Assembly: GCF_029952525.1 (NCBI RefSeq)
Contig: NZ_JASAOF010000002.1
Span: 372,001 to 436,000 of the forward strand
Length of the DNA stretch: 64,000 nucleotides
Direction: 5' to 3'
Origin: Saccharopolyspora ipomoeae
Lineage (GTDB): Bacteria > Actinomycetota > Actinomycetes > Mycobacteriales > Pseudonocardiaceae
Position numbers and translations under genes: made by a program. The notes under the pieces were generated by a model. That model was not told the origin of the DNA and searched no databases. It was given only the letters and a program-made list of their open reading frames with translations. Of the stretch, positions 37,838-47,207 are shown one piece after another. Positions within the stretch are counted from its first letter, which is position 1. The number at the start of each line of letters is the position of its first letter.

Positions 37838-37947
37838 TCTCCAGCCATCTCGTTCTGGTGGGCATCGACCTGCGGGCCGATGCCCACCACGCGCGGGTCG
37901 GCCTCGTGGACGAGGTCGTGCCCGCGCGGATGCCCTAGCCTCGGGAC

Positions 37948-39150
37948 GTGCAGAACGAAGTACCCACCGAGACGGCACCGCTGCCCCGTCCCGCTCACCA
38001 CGCGCTGGCCGCCGGGCTGTGCGGGATCCTGCTGCTGGTCTGGTTGCTGGACCTGGAGTCCTCCGACGGGATCCGCGACGTCCACGGCGCCTGGATCGCA
38101 CCGCTGGTCTCCGGTGCGCTCGCGGCGGCCCTGCTGGCCGTGCCCGACCGGTACCTGCCGCTGCACCTCCGGTCGTGGATCGCCGCGATCGGATCGCTCG
38201 CGCTGACCGCGACCATGCTGCTCACCACCGGTGCAGCCGCCACCTGGGGCGCGCTGGAGTCGGTGTGCCTGCTCATCCTGCTGTGCCAGGCCTGCCGCCG
38301 GATCCGAGTGCCGATGGTGGCGATCGCGCTCACCGCAGCGGTGATCTCCGGCCCGCTGCGCACCTACGACTGGGACCCGGACCAGTTGACCTCGGTGCTG
38401 AGCTTCTCGTTCCTGCTGACCTTCGCCGCCGGTGGTGTGATCGGGCTCGGCTGCTACCTGCGCGTGCTCGACGCCCGGAGGGCCCGCGCGGTGCGGGCCG
38501 TGCGGGAGGGCGAGCGCCTGGAACTGGCGCGGGACCTGCACGACTTCGTGGCGCACCACGTCACCGGGATCGTGGTGCAGGCCAACGCGGCTCGTGCCGT
38601 CCGCGAGACCGCGCCCGAGCGGATCGACGCGATCCTGGCCGACATCCACGACGCGGGCGTCGAGACCCTCGACTCGATGCGTCGGCTGGTGCACGTGCTG
38701 CGGGACGCCGACGGACGGCCGCGCCGCCAGGGCGAGCTGTTCGGCGAACTCGCCGCCCTGGTCAGCGACTTCTGCACCGCCGATCAGCAGTTCGCGACGC
38801 TCGCGGTCGCGGCGTCGGCGCGCGGTGCCCGGCTCGCACCGGAGGTGGAGACCTCGGTGCTCCGGGTGGTGCAGGAGGCGCTGACCAACGCGCGCAGGCA
38901 CGCGCCCGGCACGGTGGTGACCGTTGAGGTCGACCTGACCGGCGACCGGCTGCGGGTCGAGGTGCGCAACACCGCGCCCGCCCGGTCACCCGCGCTGCCG
39001 GTCGGCGGTCGCAGCGGGTTCGGGGTCGTCGGACTCCACGAGCGGGTCTCGGCGGTGGACGGGACCATGGAAGCCGGTGCCACGCCCGACGGTGGTTGGC
39101 GCATCGCAGCCGACTTCCCGGTGCTGGGCGTGGCAGACTCCGCCAGGTGA
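37948..39150 (+). CDS. NarL-type sensor histidine kinase
   Basis: A 400-residue membrane kinase. About five or six hydrophobic helices (residues 20-175) form the N-terminal input part. The HisKA_3 dimerisation helix [21 protein letters not shown] has phospho-acceptor His198. The ATPase domain (about 285-395) has [16 protein letters not shown] (N box), and [19 protein letters not shown] (G box). GTG 37948. Its TGA overlaps the response-regulator GTG by 4 bases, so the pair is translationally coupled. Signal unknown. Confidence 0.92.
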   Translation: MQNEVPTETAPLPRPAHHALAAGLCGILLLVWLLDLESSDGIRDVHGAWIAPLVSGALAAALLAVPDRYLPLHLRSWIAAIGSLALTATMLLTTGAAATWGALESVCLLILLCQACRRIRVPMVAIALTAAVISGPLRTYDWDPDQLTSVLSFSFLLTFAAGGVIGLGCYLRVLDARRARAVRAVREGERLELARDLHDFVAHHVTGIVVQANAARAVRETAPERIDAILADIHDAGVETLDSMRRLVHVLRDADGRPRRQGELFGELAALVSDFCTADQQFATLAVAASARGARLAPEVETSVLRVVQEALTNARRHAPGTVVTVEVDLTGDRLRVEVRNTAPARSPALPVGGRSGFGVVGLHERVSAVDGTMEAGATPDGGWRIAADFPVLGVADSAR

Positions 39151-39839
39151 GCGAGAAGACCACCGGGAATCCCACGCGCGTGCTCATCGCCGACGATCAG
39201 CGGCTGGTCCGCAGCGGGTTCCGGATGATCCTCGACGCCCAGCCGGACGTCGAAGTGATCGGTGAGGCCGCCGACGGCGTGGAATGCGTCGAACTGGCCA
39301 GGCGACTGCGACCGGACGTCTGCCTGGTCGACGTTCGGATGCCCGGGCTCGACGGGCTCGAGGTGACCCGGATCCTGGCCGGTCCCGGGACCACCGAACC
39401 GGTGCGCGTCGTGGTCGTGACGACGTTCGACCAGGACGACTACGTGCACGCGGCGCTGCGCAACGGCGCCTGCGGGTTCCTGCTCAAGGACGCCAGCCCG
39501 ACGCTGCTGATCGAGGCCGTCGAGGCCGCCCGCCGCGGTGACGCGCTGATCTCACCGGCGGTGACCGTCCGGCTGCTGCACCGGCTGGCGCCCCGGGAAG
39601 CGCCCCCGGGCCGATCAAGCGCTCGACGAGCGGCGCTCTCCGAGCGGGAACTCGACGTGGCGCGACTGGTCGCGGTCGGGAACACCAACCAGGAGATCTG
39701 CGCTGAGCTCCACATCTCGCTGGGCACCATCAAGACCCACCTGACCAACATCCAGTCCAAACTGGGCGTGCGCAACCGGGTGGAGATCGCCGCGTGGGCG
39801 TGGTCGACCGGCACCGTCACCACCGACCCCGCCGGTTGA
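39147..39839 (+). CDS. LuxR/NarL family response regulator
   Basis: A 230-residue regulator. The receiver has the acidic pair D16/D17, phospho-acceptor D62 (CLVDVRMPG) and K114 (FLLKDASP). The C-terminal LuxR helix-turn-helix is [50 protein letters not shown] 39147 overlaps the kinase stop (GTGA); an earlier in-frame ATG at 39096 would sit inside the kinase gene. It probably controls the adjacent DUF418 gene, by position only. Confidence 0.93.
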   Translation: MSEKTTGNPTRVLIADDQRLVRSGFRMILDAQPDVEVIGEAADGVECVELARRLRPDVCLVDVRMPGLDGLEVTRILAGPGTTEPVRVVVVTTFDQDDYVHAALRNGACGFLLKDASPTLLIEAVEAARRGDALISPAVTVRLLHRLAPREAPPGRSSARRAALSERELDVARLVAVGNTNQEICAELHISLGTIKTHLTNIQSKLGVRNRVEIAAWAWSTGTVTTDPAG

Positions 39840-39874
39840 GATCTCGGCCGGTTCCGGACTTTCGGCCGATGCGG

Positions 39875-39892
39875 CTCGGCCCGCAGGCCGAG
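39875..39892 (+). terminator. Short stem-loop after the response regulator gene
   Basis: CTCGGCC-CGCA-GGCCGAG, a perfect 7-base stem with a 4-base loop, 36 bases past the stop. No T run; a weak terminator or attenuator before the DUF418 gene. Confidence 0.35.
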
Positions 39893-39926
39893 GCGCGAAG
39901 GCGGGGCGCGGCGCAGGCTGGTCGTC

Positions 39927-40979
39927 ATGAACACCCGAGCCAGCACGCCGACCGCGCCGACCGCCGCTTCCGGTGAGCGGTCGCCGTCCCGGATCACCGA
40001 GTGGGACGCGCTGCGCGGTTTCGCCCTGTGCGGCATCCTCCTGATCAACATCCCGCAGATCACCCGGCTGTCCCCCGCTGCGGACAGCACCACGTCGAAC
40101 CTGGTCTCGGACGGGCTCGGAATGGTGGTGGAAGGCCACTTCTACCCGATCTTCGCCTTCTTGTTCGGGTTGAGCTTCGCCCTGTTCCTCGACGGCGCCG
40201 AGAGGCGGTCGAAGCACCCCCGGCTGCTGCTCGTCCGCAGGCTCGTCCTCCTCGGCCTGCTCGGCGTCGGGCACCACCTCCTGCAGCCCGGCGAGGCACT
40301 GCTGCCCTACGCCATCGCCGGACTGCTGGTCCTGCTTCCGGCGTCGTGGCTGCCGAACGCGGTTCTGGTGCCGGTGAGCGTTCTGGTGGCCGTCGCGGGC
40401 TTCACAGCGGCCTCGGGCGGGACGTTCAGCATCCCCGGACTGTTCCTGCTGGGACTGGCGTGCGCGCGGACCGGGCTGGCCGACACCGTTCCCCGCCGAC
40501 CGGGGCGACTCCGCGTCGTGCTGGCGGTCGCGGTGCTGCTGAGCGTGCCGACCGTGTGGGCGGAACTGGTGTACCCGGTGGACGGGCCGCTGGCCTCCCG
40601 GATCTCCGCGCTCGTGGGTGTTCTCGGTGCGATCGGTTACGCGGCGGCCTTCCTGCTCGTCCTCCGGACGCGGCTGGGCCGCCCGGTGCGCGCGCTGTTC
40701 GAGCCGCTCGGGAGGATGGCCCTGACCAACTACCTCACGGCCACTCTGATCGTCGTCGCGGTCGCGGGAGCGCTGGGCCTGCACGAGTCCTCGGCCTGGT
40801 CCACCGCGCTGCTGCTGGCGTTGATCATCCTCGCGATCCAGGCCGCGTTCAGCCGCCGGTGGCTGCGGAAGTTCCGCTACGGCCCGGTGGAATGGGCGCT
40901 GCGCAGCATCACCTGGTGGGAACTGGTGCCGCTGCGGCGCCGGTCCGTCCCCGCGGGCGGGATCGCCAGCGCTCGGTGA
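39927..40979 (+). CDS. DUF418 family membrane protein
   Basis: A 350-residue polytopic membrane protein with the DUF418 opening RITEWDALRGFALCGILLINI (about 22-42), the FYPIFAFLFGLSFALFL segment, PLGRMALTNYLTATL (about 262-276) and the C-terminal FRYGPVEWALRSITWWELVPLRR. This family (YeiB-like) is of unknown function and related to acyltransferase-3 membrane proteins. ATG 39927. It follows the two-component system on the same strand. Confidence 0.88.
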   Translation: MNTRASTPTAPTAASGERSPSRITEWDALRGFALCGILLINIPQITRLSPAADSTTSNLVSDGLGMVVEGHFYPIFAFLFGLSFALFLDGAERRSKHPRLLLVRRLVLLGLLGVGHHLLQPGEALLPYAIAGLLVLLPASWLPNAVLVPVSVLVAVAGFTAASGGTFSIPGLFLLGLACARTGLADTVPRRPGRLRVVLAVAVLLSVPTVWAELVYPVDGPLASRISALVGVLGAIGYAAAFLLVLRTRLGRPVRALFEPLGRMALTNYLTATLIVVAVAGALGLHESSAWSTALLLALIILAIQAAFSRRWLRKFRYGPVEWALRSITWWELVPLRRRSVPAGGIASAR

Positions 40980-40984
40980 ACGCG

Positions 40985-41773
40985 TCAGCGTTCCAGGGCG
41001 AAGTCGAGGTAGCGGGTGGCGGAGCGCTGGACGATCTCGTGGGCGCCGGTGGGGATGACGGTGTCCCACCAGGCCCCGTGCAGCGAGTCGAAGGCGTAGC
41101 CGTCGAGGATCTCGGCGGCGCGGCGCACCACCGACGGCCGCTCCGGGATGAGGTTGGGGTAGCTGTACATGAAGGCGACGTGGGTTCGGTCCGGGATGAC
41201 CTGCACGATGTCGCCGGAGAACAGCGACCCGGCACCGGCGGCGTGGTGCAGGACGGTGCCGCCGGCGAAGTGCACGCCCAGGTTGATCAGCGTCAGCCCC
41301 GGGGCGAGTTCGTGGGTGGTGCCGCCCCAGAACCGCAGCGCGCGGTCGGGGCGCCCGACCCACTGGCGGTCGGATTCGTGCAGGTGGACCGGCACGTCGA
41401 AGGCGCGGGCCCACTCGACCATCGTGGTGTAGTAGTGCGGGTGGCTGATCGCGATGCCGATCAGCCCGCCGAGGTCGGTGATGGTGCGGACGATCTCGTC
41501 GTCGAGGTAGGCGGTGCAGTCCCACAGCACGTTGCCCGCCTCGGTGCGCACGAGCAGGGCGCGCTGGCCGATGGCGAACTTCGGCGCGCAGCCGATGCCC
41601 AGCACTCCGCCCTCCTCGCGCAGGTCCGCCTCGTGCTCGGCGCGCAGGGCCTGGAGGTCGGTCCACTGCTGGCCGTCGCGCGGAACCCACTGGCGCTCGT
41701 CCTCGCAGATCGGGCAGTCCTGGCGGGCCTGTGCGTACTGCGTCCCGCAGGTCGCGCAGATCGGCAGCGTCAT
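40985..41773 (-). CDS. Metallo-beta-lactamase fold hydrolase with N-terminal zinc ribbon
   Basis: A 262-residue protein. A zinc ribbon lies at the very N-terminus (C6-x2-C9 ... C20-x2-C23). The MBL fold follows: AISHPHYYTTMVEWARAFDV (about 108-127; HPHYY in place of the canonical HxHxDH), INLGVHFAGGTVLHH (about 165-179) and LFSGDIVQVIPD (about 186-197, metal Asp). The altered first motif means metal binding may be reduced. ATG 41773; the frame continues upstream but overlaps the divergent DUF2277 gene. Its stop faces the DUF418 stop 5 bases away. Confidence 0.85.
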   Translation of the reverse strand: MTLPICATCGTQYAQARQDCPICEDERQWVPRDGQQWTDLQALRAEHEADLREEGGVLGIGCAPKFAIGQRALLVRTEAGNVLWDCTAYLDDEIVRTITDLGGLIGIAISHPHYYTTMVEWARAFDVPVHLHESDRQWVGRPDRALRFWGGTTHELAPGLTLINLGVHFAGGTVLHHAAGAGSLFSGDIVQVIPDRTHVAFMYSYPNLIPERPSVVRRAAEILDGYAFDSLHGAWWDTVIPTGAHEIVQRSATRYLDFALER

Positions 41774-41846
41774 CGTCTCCTCCGGGGTCGGTGGCCGCTC
41801 CACGCTAACCCTGGTCGGTGTCGGTGGGCAGGCGGACAATGCGGGC

Positions 41847-42056
41847 ATGTGCCGCAGCATCAAGACCCTCCGCCCGCCCTACGCCGAGCAGGTCACCGAC
41901 GCCGACATCCGCGCCGCAGCCCTGCAGTACGTCCGCAAGATCTCCGGTTTCCGGGCCCCGGCCGCCCACAACGCCGAGACCTTCGAACAAGCGGTGGACG
42001 AGGTCGAACGCGCCACGGCCAAGCTCCTGGACTCCCTCCAGGTCCGCGGCCGCTGA
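41847..42056 (+). CDS. DUF2277 family protein
   Basis: A 69-residue protein with the characteristic opening MCRSIKTLRPPYAEQVTDADI and the conserved AALQYVRKISGFRAPAAHN, ending in an amphipathic helix (VDEVERATAKLLDSL). DUF2277 proteins are short, widespread and of unknown function. ATG 41847, divergent from the MBL gene by 73 bases and 3 bases short of the convergent amine oxidase stop. Confidence 0.9.
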   Translation: MCRSIKTLRPPYAEQVTDADIRAAALQYVRKISGFRAPAAHNAETFEQAVDEVERATAKLLDSLQVRGR

Positions 42057-42059
42057 CCG

Positions 42060-43970
42060 TCAGGACCCGCAGTGCCCGCCGGAGCGCGGGACGTCGAGGG
42101 TGGGGTTGCGGTCGAAGAACCCCTGGGGCACGAGGGTGAAGCCCGAGCGGTCGACGGGCATGATCGGCCAGTCCTCGGGCCTCGGGAAGTGGGTGAGGCC
42201 GAAGGTGTGCCACAGGACGATGTCCTGGCCGTCGATGCCGCGGTCGGCCTCGGTCCAGGACGGCAGACCCGCGCCGCCCGGGTTCTGGTTGACGAAATCG
42301 CCCGCCGGGTAGCGCTGTTCGGAGTCGTAGCGGGTGACCCACAGGTGCCGGGTGGCGAAGGTGCCGCGAGCGTGCACCGAGGACGACTCGTCGGCGAGCA
42401 TCACCGGCTGTCCCTCGGGCCGCAGGACGTAGGACACCGGGTCGCCGTGGCGGTTGAGGCGCTCCGGGTTGACGACGTGCCAGGTGCGGGCGCGCGAGTT
42501 GTCGGCCAGGCGGGCGGCCTGGGACTCGGTGGTCAGGCGGGTTCGCCTCGCGCGGAAGGCGTTGCCGTGCGGGTTGGCGTCGCTGACCGGCAGGGCCTCG
42601 GCCTCTACTTCGTCCACGGCGTTGCGCGGCCCGTCGATCGCGACGTCCAGCCGGGCGCAGAACAGGTGCTGGTGGAACGGCGCGGCCAGACCGGGCGCGA
42701 CCCGGGTGGCGTGCTCGTGGCCCTCCTCCGGGTAGGCCCCGGTGAAGGTGATGCCGGTGGCCTTGGTCTCCAGCTCGATGGTTCCGTCCAGGTAGAGGTA
42801 CCAGTAGAAGCCGTAGTCGTAGTTGCCGACGGTGGTGAAGAACGAGATCACGAGCCTGCGCTGGCGCCGGGTCTCCCGCGAACCGGTGAACAGGTCGGTG
42901 TGCTTCCACAGCACCCCGAAGTCCTCCTCGTGGAGGCAGATCCCGTTGCGGATGGTGCGCGGGCGCCCGAAGTCGTCGGCGACGACCGCGTCGAAGTAGT
43001 GGATCTCGCCGAGGCAGTCGCAGCCCAGTTCCAGCGGGTTGGTGTAGCGGGCGAACATGTACTCGCCGCAGTCGAAGTAGTTCTGCCAGAACCGCACCGG
43101 TGACGGGTCGGCGTAGGGCACCACCATCTCGGCGATCGAGGCGCGGTGGAGCACCGGCCGGTCGTGGAACGACAGCTGGTGCAGGGTCAGGCCCTCGCGC
43201 TCGTTGAACCCGATCCGCAGGTCCCAGTTCTCCCAGCGCACCCGATGACCGTCGACGCTGAAGCTCGGCCCCTCCGGCTGGGTGATCTCGATGGGCTTGA
43301 GGCTGGTGCGCGGCGGCCCGGTCACCTCGGGGTCGTCGAAGTTGCCGGGTTCGGGCGGGACGGGGAGGTCGCGGTGGTCGATGACGCGGGTGACCTCGCG
43401 GTGGGTGAGATCGACGTAGGCGCACAGTCCGTCGACGGGGTGCGCCCACGGGTGGTCGGCGGGGTGGAACTGCTGGAAGCCCAGCGAGCGGATGATCCGC
43501 CGTCCCCGCTCACCCGGCTCGTCGTAGACGCCGGCCGACAGCGGAGCGGCCCGCACGGTGGCGGGGTCGATGCCGCGGCGGCGCAGCGCGGAGGTCCAGC
43601 GCTCGTCGGCGTTGACGATCTCCTCGACCAGCTCGAACTCGGTGTCGATGATCGGTGGCTGCCCGTCGGTGACCGGGTCCAGCCGCCGCACCGTGTCCAC
43701 CGCGGAGCGCGTGGTGGACACGACGGCGTCGTGGGAGACACCGGTGGCCAGGTCCAGCAGCACGGCGCGGAACCGGCGGTCGACCGGCTCGCCCGGGCGG
43801 TGCGCGAGCACGGCGGCCTTGTCGGGTTCCTCCGGCGCCACGAAGGTGAACCGCACGTGCTCGCCGAGCAGCCCGGCGTCCTCCAGCGCCGCGCGGAGGG
43901 CGTCGACCTCCTCGGCGCTCATCGGGTCCAGCGGGTGAGCGGTGGTGGTGGGCTGGTCGGCGATCGTCAT
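42060..43970 (-). CDS. Copper-containing primary amine oxidase
   Basis: A 636-residue quinoprotein that oxidises primary amines (such as tyramine or phenylethylamine) to aldehydes, with H2O2 and NH3. Key residues are all seen: the tyrosine that becomes topaquinone Y384 (GNYDYGF), catalytic base D300 (YFDCGEY) and copper ligands H433, H435 (HQHLF) and H594 (LTHFPRP). These numbers sit two above those I recall for Arthrobacter globiformis amine oxidase. ATG 43970 has GGGGAGG 7 bases upstream; the frame is open much further upstream, but that part is antisense to the M20 gene. Confidence 0.95.
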   Translation of the reverse strand: MTIADQPTTTAHPLDPMSAEEVDALRAALEDAGLLGEHVRFTFVAPEEPDKAAVLAHRPGEPVDRRFRAVLLDLATGVSHDAVVSTTRSAVDTVRRLDPVTDGQPPIIDTEFELVEEIVNADERWTSALRRRGIDPATVRAAPLSAGVYDEPGERGRRIIRSLGFQQFHPADHPWAHPVDGLCAYVDLTHREVTRVIDHRDLPVPPEPGNFDDPEVTGPPRTSLKPIEITQPEGPSFSVDGHRVRWENWDLRIGFNEREGLTLHQLSFHDRPVLHRASIAEMVVPYADPSPVRFWQNYFDCGEYMFARYTNPLELGCDCLGEIHYFDAVVADDFGRPRTIRNGICLHEEDFGVLWKHTDLFTGSRETRRQRRLVISFFTTVGNYDYGFYWYLYLDGTIELETKATGITFTGAYPEEGHEHATRVAPGLAAPFHQHLFCARLDVAIDGPRNAVDEVEAEALPVSDANPHGNAFRARRTRLTTESQAARLADNSRARTWHVVNPERLNRHGDPVSYVLRPEGQPVMLADESSSVHARGTFATRHLWVTRYDSEQRYPAGDFVNQNPGGAGLPSWTEADRGIDGQDIVLWHTFGLTHFPRPEDWPIMPVDRSGFTLVPQGFFDRNPTLDVPRSGGHCGS

Positions 43971-44141
43971 CTCGTGCCTCCCCCGAAGCGGCCGCCGGTC
44001 GGACGGCTCGGTCCCCTCCAGCATGGCGGTGACCCGGCGGGCGGGCGAGCACGATCGCTCGAACAGAGTCGTCACCGCCGCTTCACACCGCCGGGACGGG
44101 CGAGGTGCGAGGCTGGTCCGGTCGCGAGGAGAGGAGCGTGC

Positions 44142-45395
44142 ATGTCGGGGTTGCTGGCGGGGCTGGACGAGCGCATCGGGGGGATCCGCGAGCTCTACGA
44201 GGACCTGCACCGGAATCCGGAGCTGTCGTTCCAGGAGGTGCGCACCGCCCGGGTGCTGGCGGAGCGGCTGCGGGCCGCCGGGTACGAGGTGACCACCGGG
44301 GTCGGAGGCACCGGGGTCGTCGGGGTGCTGCGCAACGGTGACGGACCCGGGGTGCTGCTGCGGGCCGACATGGACGCGCTGCCGGTGCGCGAGGTCGAGG
44401 TCGTGGACTACCGCAGCACGGCCACCGGCGTCGGACCCGACGGCGCCGAGACGCCGGTGATGCACGCGTGCGGGCACGACACGCACATGGCGGCGCTGAT
44501 CGCCGCGGCCGAGCAGCTCGCCGACCGGCGGGAGTCCTGGTCGGGGACGGTGCTGGCGGTGTGCCAGCCCGCCGAGGAGGTCGGCGGCGGTGCGCGGGCG
44601 ATGATCGAGGACGGTTTCCTCGAGCGGTTCCCCGGTTTCGACGTCGCTCTGGGCCAGCACATCGCCTCGGCGCCCAGCGAGCACCTCTACGTACGGCCGG
44701 GGACGTTCATGGCCGCCGCCGACAGCCTGCGCGTCACCGTGCACGGCAGGGGCGGGCACGGCGCGCAGCCGCAGGCCGCGGTCGACCCGATCGTCATCGC
44801 CTCCTCGATCGTGCTGCGGTTGCAGACCGTGGTGGCGCGCGAGATCTCCCCCGAGGACGTCGCGGTGGTGACGGTGGCCGCGGTGCACGCGGGCAACAAG
44901 GAGAACGTCATCCCCGCCACCGCCGAGCTCAAGCTCAACGTGCGCACCTTCGACCGCGCGGTGCGGGAGACCGTGCTGGAGGCCATCGGCCGCATCGTCC
45001 GGCACGAGGCCGCCGCGGCGGGAGCGCCGCGCGAACCCGACATCGAGCCGATCAACTCGTTCCCGATGCTGGTCAACGACGTCGACGCCGCCCGGCGCAT
45101 CAGCGAGGCGTTCACCGGGGAGTTCGGGGACGGTTTCGTGCACGAGCCACCGGCCAAGGCGGGCAGCGAGGACTTCGGCGCGTTCGGCACCGCGGCCGGG
45201 GTGCCGTCGGTGTTCTGGAACTTCGGTGGTTTCGACCCGGCCGACTACCCGGACCCGGCGAGGCCGAACGCGGCGGTGGCGGCCGGGCTCGCACCGGGCA
45301 ACCACTCCCCCGAGTTCGTGCCGACCGGCCTCGAACCGACCCTGCGGCGGGCCGCGGCGGCGCTGGTCACCGCGGCCGCTCTGTGGCTGGCGTGA
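44142..45395 (+). CDS. M20 family amidohydrolase (N-acyl-amino acid/hippurate hydrolase type)
   Basis: A 417-residue dinuclear zinc peptidase-like amidohydrolase. LYEDLHRNPELSFQE (about 18-32), LRADMDALPVRE (about 73-84), HACGHDTHMAAL (about 106-117, metal Cys/His region), CQPAEEVGGGARAMIEDG (about 146-163, catalytic Glu pair) and the C-terminal SEDFGAFG metal segment are the IAA-amino acid hydrolase/hippuricase pattern. Cytosolic. ATG 44142 after GAGGAG. Divergent from the amine oxidase. Possibly both serve amine/amide catabolism, but that is inference. Confidence 0.9.
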   Translation: MSGLLAGLDERIGGIRELYEDLHRNPELSFQEVRTARVLAERLRAAGYEVTTGVGGTGVVGVLRNGDGPGVLLRADMDALPVREVEVVDYRSTATGVGPDGAETPVMHACGHDTHMAALIAAAEQLADRRESWSGTVLAVCQPAEEVGGGARAMIEDGFLERFPGFDVALGQHIASAPSEHLYVRPGTFMAAADSLRVTVHGRGGHGAQPQAAVDPIVIASSIVLRLQTVVAREISPEDVAVVTVAAVHAGNKENVIPATAELKLNVRTFDRAVRETVLEAIGRIVRHEAAAAGAPREPDIEPINSFPMLVNDVDAARRISEAFTGEFGDGFVHEPPAKAGSEDFGAFGTAAGVPSVFWNFGGFDPADYPDPARPNAAVAAGLAPGNHSPEFVPTGLEPTLRRAAAALVTAAALWLA

Positions 45396-45473
45396 CGTGG
45401 TCGACCGGAGCGACCGCCGCCCGAGCGATTATGTTCGGGGCGGACGGGTCGGACGAGCGGAGGGGAACACCGG

Positions 45474-46250
45474 ATGTCGCAGCGAACCGTGATCGGCGTG
45501 CTGGGCCTGGGCGAGGCCGGCGGCGCGTTCAGCGCCGACCTGGCGGCGGCGGGCGCGCAGGTGCGCGGCTACGACCCTGCCGTGCCCGCCGGGCCGGGCC
45601 TCGTCGCGGCGAGCAGCGAGGCCGACGCCGCGACCGGCGCGGACCTGGTGCTCAGCGTGAACCGCTCGGCCGTCGCGGTCGAGGTGATGGAGGCCGGGAT
45701 CGGTGCGCTGCCGGAGGGTTCGGTGTGGGCGGACCTCAACACGGCGTCCCCGGCGAAGAAGGAGCGGCTCGCCGAGATCGCCGAGCGGCACGGGATCGCC
45801 TTCGCCGACATCGCGATCATGGCCCCGGTACCCGGGCCCCGACTTCAGGTGCCGATGCTGGTCAGCGGTCCGGGAGCGGTGCGCGCGGCGGAGCTGCTGA
45901 GCGGTTTCGGCGCTCGGGTGGAGGTCCTCGACGGGCCGCCGGGCCTGGCGGCGACGCGGAAGCTGTTGCGCAGCGTGTACTTCAAGGGCATGGCGGCCTC
46001 GATCGTCGAGGCCCTGGAGGCCGCGCGGGCGGCCGGTTTCGAGGACCTGCTGCGGGAGAACATCATCGCCGACCTCACCGCGGCCGGTGAGTCCACTGTG
46101 GAGCGCATCGTCTCGGGCACCTACCAGCACGCGGTGCGCCGCACCGACGAGATGGCCGCCGCCACCGAGATGCTCACCGACCTCGGCGTCACCCCCAGCA
46201 TGGCCGCCGGCAGCCGGGACCTGCACGCCCGCCTGAGCGAGGACAGCTAG
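45474..46250 (+). CDS. 6-phosphogluconate/3-hydroxyisobutyrate dehydrogenase-like NAD(P) oxidoreductase
   Basis: A 258-residue beta-hydroxyacid dehydrogenase-like protein. GVLGLGEAGGAFSADLAAAGA is the Rossmann loop, followed by LVLSVNRSAVAVEVM and MAPVPGPRLQVPMLVSGPG (about 124-142). The catalytic-type Lys lies around RKLLRSVYFKGMAASIVEALEA (about 162-183). The C-terminus fits DUF1932. Substrate unknown. ATG 45474 has GGAGGGG 8-10 bases upstream. Confidence 0.85.
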   Translation: MSQRTVIGVLGLGEAGGAFSADLAAAGAQVRGYDPAVPAGPGLVAASSEADAATGADLVLSVNRSAVAVEVMEAGIGALPEGSVWADLNTASPAKKERLAEIAERHGIAFADIAIMAPVPGPRLQVPMLVSGPGAVRAAELLSGFGARVEVLDGPPGLAATRKLLRSVYFKGMAASIVEALEAARAAGFEDLLRENIIADLTAAGESTVERIVSGTYQHAVRRTDEMAAATEMLTDLGVTPSMAAGSRDLHARLSEDS

Positions 46251-46315
46251 GGGCGGTCGGCGCACGCGGCGCAGCCGCGCCCTCTCCCGCCGCGCGGGGC
46301 AAGCCCTCGCAGGTC

Positions 46316-47122
46316 TCAGGCCAGGGGCATTCCGCGGCGCATTCGCTGCCGCAGGTCCCAGAGGGCGAGGTCGTAGGGCAGGCGGCGCAGCGGGCGCGGG
46401 GTGAGGTTCTGGACGGCGGCCACGACCCGGATGATCCGGTCGAAGCGGGCCTGGTCCTTCTCGGTCCAGGGCAGCCGCATCTCCTCGCGGAAGCGCGGCG
46501 GCAGGAATCCGGTGGTCATGAACACGTTGAAGCCGCCGAACGCGGTGCTGAGCGGGGCGGGCAGGAACTTCAGCGCGGCCACGTCGTGCAGGAAGTCGCG
46601 GACGGTGTCGTCGATGTGGACGTTGTCGAGCTGCTCGGTCCAGTAGCGCTCGAACTCGGCGCGGTCGGCGGGCCACATGTCCTCGCGCACCTGCAGCGTG
46701 GTCCCCAGCGCGGCCGACTCGCGGTAGACCTCCTCCAGCGCGTCGGGGTCGGTGATGTCGCCGAACAGGCGGTAGATGTCCTCGACGCCCTTGTACAGGC
46801 ACGCCGCGACCCACAGCTGGAGATCGGGGTCGAACGCGTTGTAGGACACCGGGCTGCGCTCGGTGGAGCGGACCTGGGCGTGCTGGCGGTTGACGGCGCG
46901 GCGGAAGGCGGCGCGCTCCTCGTCGGTGCCCTGCAGGGCGACGGCGAGGTAGGTGATGGTGGTGCGGGTGCGCTTGACCGGGCGCTTGAAGAGGTTGCCG
47001 CTGTCGACGCGGCTCTCCACCACGCCGTGGCCGACTCCGGGGCGGCTGAGCTGCATGATCACGTTCGCCGCGCCGGCCAGCAATCCCGCACCGAGCACCG
47101 AGTCGTCCACGCCGCTGGGCAT
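46316..47122 (-). CDS. Oxygenase MpaB family (DUF2236) protein
   Basis: A 268-residue helical protein of the DUF2236/latex-clearing-protein-like group. Conserved parts: PGVGHGVVESRVDSGNLFKRPVKRTRTTI, FRRAVNRQHAQVR (about 78-90, haem-type His/Arg), AFDPDLQLWVAACLYKGVEDIY and FLPAPL(S) with the C-terminal RRLPYDLALWDLRQRMR. Related proteins bind haem b and cleave isoprenoid or alkyl substrates. ATG 47122 has GGGAGGT 6 bases upstream. Divergent from the TetR gene, sharing a palindromic operator at 47145-47166. Confidence 0.87.
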   Translation of the reverse strand: MPSGVDDSVLGAGLLAGAANVIMQLSRPGVGHGVVESRVDSGNLFKRPVKRTRTTITYLAVALQGTDEERAAFRRAVNRQHAQVRSTERSPVSYNAFDPDLQLWVAACLYKGVEDIYRLFGDITDPDALEEVYRESAALGTTLQVREDMWPADRAEFERYWTEQLDNVHIDDTVRDFLHDVAALKFLPAPLSTAFGGFNVFMTTGFLPPRFREEMRLPWTEKDQARFDRIIRVVAAVQNLTPRPLRRLPYDLALWDLRQRMRRGMPLA

Positions 47123-47144
47123 CGCAGGACCTCCCGAGGAGCGA

Positions 47145-47166
47145 TCTGGTAACAGTCGTTATCAGA
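47145..47166. promoter_or_regulatory. Palindromic operator between the MpaB-like and TetR genes
   Basis: A 22-base dyad with half-sites TCTGGTAAC and GTTATCAGA around 4 bases; 16 of 22 positions are symmetric. It is centred 33 bases before the MpaB-like ATG and 53 bases before the TetR GTG, as expected for a TetR autoregulatory site. Confidence 0.7.
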
Positions 47167-47207
47167 ACCATGAGACGAGTGGGCGATCGAGATGTCAAGA
47201 TGGCCGG

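Noticed and set aside
42060-45305. A 1081-codon minus-strand frame that would extend the amine oxidase far upstream
   Set aside because: The part above 43970 is antisense to a complete M20 amidohydrolase and has no family motifs. The oxidase has a good ATG and ribosome site at 43970 and normal length.
46251-46315. Terminator between the dehydrogenase and the MpaB-like gene
   Set aside because: The region is GC-rich with several possible weak pairings but no single convincing stem.
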